Shown here in pieces: positions 62,323-64,000 of a DNA stretch of 64,000 bases. The DNA lies in the NCBI RefSeq assembly GCF_002915595.1, contig NZ_PQGG01000029.1, forward strand, positions 29,906-93,905, given 5' to 3'. Under the pieces are notes generated by a model. That model made no database searches, was not told where the DNA came from, and saw only the letters and a list, made by a program, of their open reading frames with translations. Each line of letters begins with the position of its first letter. Positions within the stretch are counted from its first letter, which is position 1. This stretch comes from Zhongshania marina (GTDB taxonomy: Bacteria > Pseudomonadota > Gammaproteobacteria > Pseudomonadales > Spongiibacteraceae). A program made the translations under genes and the position numbers.

Positions 62323-64000
62323 GTACGCCCAGCATGGGCATGAACTAATGAGGTGAAAGTCCTCTGTAGGAAGGTCACCATCCTTAGCGATTTATGATCG
62401 TTATCAGATGTTAACTACTAGCGAATGGCAAGGGCTTGACCGCGAGGTCTGGTCTGAAGGAAGCCGGACGCAAAACCGCGAACTGATGAACAAGAACATC
62501 ATATGAGGCGTAGGCTGGAGGCGAGTTGGCACAAGACGACGAAGCCATGTGATCTAACGGCCACCGTAAAGGATGCAGTTGCGCGGGGACAGTTCATGCT
62601 CTTATCTGGGGAGATCTGCTTAACAAGCGATCGGTAAACTACCAGTAAGGCTCTGGTTAATAAGTGCCTTGGCTCCACTGAGTGTATCGCCAATGGAGAG
62701 CGAACGAGATACAAACCGATAGCGCTGGCAGGGGCAACTCTGGCGGTGATTAAGCAGAAGTCAGCAGAAGGCATAGTAGCCAAATGCCCATCGTAATGGG
62801 TGGGACAAGGTGAAGGCCTGAACATTGAGAATAAAGGAGGAGCCTTGTCACACTTGAACGCACGAACGCCGTCTGGCGATGACGTGACTCAGCGTAGTGA
62901 TCTGAAGCCAGCCTTTGGTAACGATCTATTTGAGCGTGTGCTACAGCGGGAAAATCTCTCTGCGGCATGGAAGCGCGTTCAAGCTAATAAAGGGGCTGCG
63001 GGCGTTGATGGCATTACCATCGACGAATTTCCCGTATGGGCACGAGCTGGCCACTGGCCTAGGGTGACTACCGAGCTGGCAACAGGTCGGTACAAACCAT
63101 CACCAGTTCGGCGTGTTGAAATTGATAAACCCGATGGCGGTACTCGCCAACTGGGAATTCCAACCGTTTGTGACCGTGTGATCCAGCAAGCCATTGCCCA
63201 AGTCCTTACGCCCATCTTCGATCCCAGTTTCTCAAGCAATAGCTTCGGATTCCGGCCATATCGAAATGGGCAGCAGGCGGTAAAGCAGGTTCGCGACATC
63301 ATCAAGGAAGGTCGCCGCTTTGCGGTGGATGTCGATCTGTCTAAATTCTTTGACCGAGTCAATCATGATTTACTGATGACGCGCCTTGGTGACAAGGTGA
63401 AGGACAAACGTCTACTGAGATTGATTAAGTTGTACCTGCGAGCTGGGTTTGTCGACAACCAGTTCTATGGTGAGAGCCGAGAAGGTGTGCCGCAGGGGGG
63501 GCCATTATCGCCACTGCTGGCGAACATCATGCTCGACCCTTTGGACAAAGAACTTGAGAAACGTGGCCACAAGTTCGCCCGCTACGCTGATGACTTTACG
63601 ATAATAGTAAAAAGTCAGCGAGCCGGTGAACGAGTGCTGCACAGTATCAGCCAGTACCTGCAAAACCGTTTGAAGCTGGTCGTAAATACCGATAAAAGTC
63701 GCGTCGTTAAAACCAGTGAGAGCAAGTTCTTGGGGTTTACCTTCAAGGCTGGCCGTATTCAATGGCACTCGAAAACACTGCTGAAATTCAAGCAGCGGAT
63801 TCGTCTGTTAACGAACCGCAACTGGGGAGTGTCGATGAAATATCAGCTCTTCAAAACCAGCCAATTTATACGTGGTTGGATTAATTATTTTGGTATCGCC
63901 AACTGTTATCAACTGTGCGTCGACCTAGATCATTGGATTCGGCGCAGAGTGCGGATGGCTTATTGGCGGCAGTGGCGAAAGCCACGAACCAAAGTAAGAA
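62323..64000 (+). mobile_element. Group IIC-attC intron (5' part; continues past the window)
   Basis: Starts GTACG right after ACTTGT and continues with CGCCCAGCATGGGCATG and the GAACTAATGAGGTGAAAG tract typical of attC-targeting class C introns. About 520 bp of intron RNA (domains I-IV) precede the reverse transcriptase in domain IV. Domains V-VI and the 3' end lie past the window. It is opposite in strand to the cassette genes, the known habit of this intron class. Confidence 0.85.
62845..64000 (+). CDS. ltrA: Group II intron reverse transcriptase/maturase, 3' end cut by window
   Basis: The reading frame is open from TTG at 62845 (AGGAGG just upstream) to the window end, 385 codons. RT motifs are in order: RRVEIDKPDGGTRQLGIPT (about 89-107), the catalytic VDVDLSKFFDRV (Asp162, Asp164), EGVPQGGPLSPLLANIML (about 213-230) and the RYADDF box (Asp249-Asp250). 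A maturase (domain X)-like stretch with FIRGWINYFG follows, and no HNH endonuclease is seen before the cut. This fits the short class C maturases. It should splice and mobilise the intron into attC sites. Confidence 0.92.
   Translation, partial: MSHLNARTPSGDDVTQRSDLKPAFGNDLFERVLQRENLSAAWKRVQANKGAAGVDGITIDEFPVWARAGHWPRVTTELATGRYKPSPVRRVEIDKPDGGTRQLGIPTVCDRVIQQAIAQVLTPIFDPSFSSNSFGFRPYRNGQQAVKQVRDIIKEGRRFAVDVDLSKFFDRVNHDLLMTRLGDKVKDKRLLRLIKLYLRAGFVDNQFYGESREGVPQGGPLSPLLANIMLDPLDKELEKRGHKFARYADDFTIIVKSQRAGERVLHSISQYLQNRLKLVVNTDKSRVVKTSESKFLGFTFKAGRIQWHSKTLLKFKQRIRLLTNRNWGVSMKYQLFKTSQFIRGWINYFGIANCYQLCVDLDHWIRRRVRMAYWRQWRKPRTKVR

Noticed and set aside
62148..62381. 77-residue reading frame on the minus strand
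   Set aside because: It crosses the attC/intron junction, so the frame could exist only after intron insertion; no family recognised.
62499..63768. Several minus-strand frames in the intron
   Set aside because: Antisense to the intron RNA and the reverse transcriptase, which has clear family motifs on the plus strand.
1..64000. CRISPR arrays, rRNA and tRNA genes
   Set aside because: No regularly spaced repeats and no tRNA or rRNA-like sequence were recognised on either strand by reading.

Overview
The window looks like a chromosomal segment of a marine-type gammaproteobacterium, probably from the Cellvibrionales/Spongiibacteraceae neighbourhood. That placement is inferred from the gene mix: an enterobacterial-type cellulose (bcs) cluster, a QseE/QseG/QseF-like two-component operon, a wax-ester synthase, several acyl-CoA dehydrogenases and a generic TonB receptor. 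It was not tested by phylogeny. Base composition appears even near 50% GC. No rRNA, tRNA or CRISPR array was seen.

Layout. 1-2.2 kb: start of an unidentified gene, an OmpA-family protein, an NTF2-like protein, and a 270-bp palindromic MITE-like element. 2.2-6.6 kb: TonB receptor, YheT-like hydrolase, CitE-like lyase. 6.7-13.2 kb: an operon behind a Fur-box-like site (imelysin, di-haem cytochrome, second imelysin, DUF1513 propeller, multicopper oxidase), read as a periplasmic iron system. 13.3-14.7 kb: a small integron-cassette-like island (GNAT acetyltransferase, HigB/HigA) with attC-like sites and no integrase. 15-21.7 kb: wax-ester synthase/DGAT with a basic tail, TrhO, BolA, TfoX-N, CobC and CobD/CbiB, amidohydrolase. 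21.8-39.3 kb: glycosyltransferase, then the cellulose cluster bcsR-Q-A-B-Z-C on the minus strand and bcsE-F-G-G on the plus strand, with two intact BcsG paralogues in tandem. 39.3-44.3 kb: TM2 protein, methyltransferases, ferredoxin reductase, gamma-glutamylcyclotransferase-like protein and an EAL phosphodiesterase. 44.4-48 kb: a fadB/J-like and thiolase pair. 48.2-53.2 kb: beta-barrel protein, EF-hand protein, QseE/G/F-like operon. 53.2-61 kb: lipid metabolism (SDR, two acyl-CoA dehydrogenases, GST, AraC regulator, iron-dependent alcohol dehydrogenase, two thioesterases). 61-64 kb: a second integrase-less cassette array (DoxX + DUF4287 cassette, a cassette with no clear gene) whose outermost attC is split by a group IIC intron. 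The intron's reverse transcriptase runs off the window end.

Together: the BcsA PilZ domain, the BcsE RxGD site and the nearby EAL protein all point to cyclic-di-GMP control of phosphoethanolamine-type cellulose. The wax-ester synthase, beta-oxidation and thioesterase genes suggest storage and turnover of neutral lipid. The most unusual parts are the two attC-bearing islands about 47 kb apart that share an end sequence, the intron-split attC, and the duplicated bcsG.
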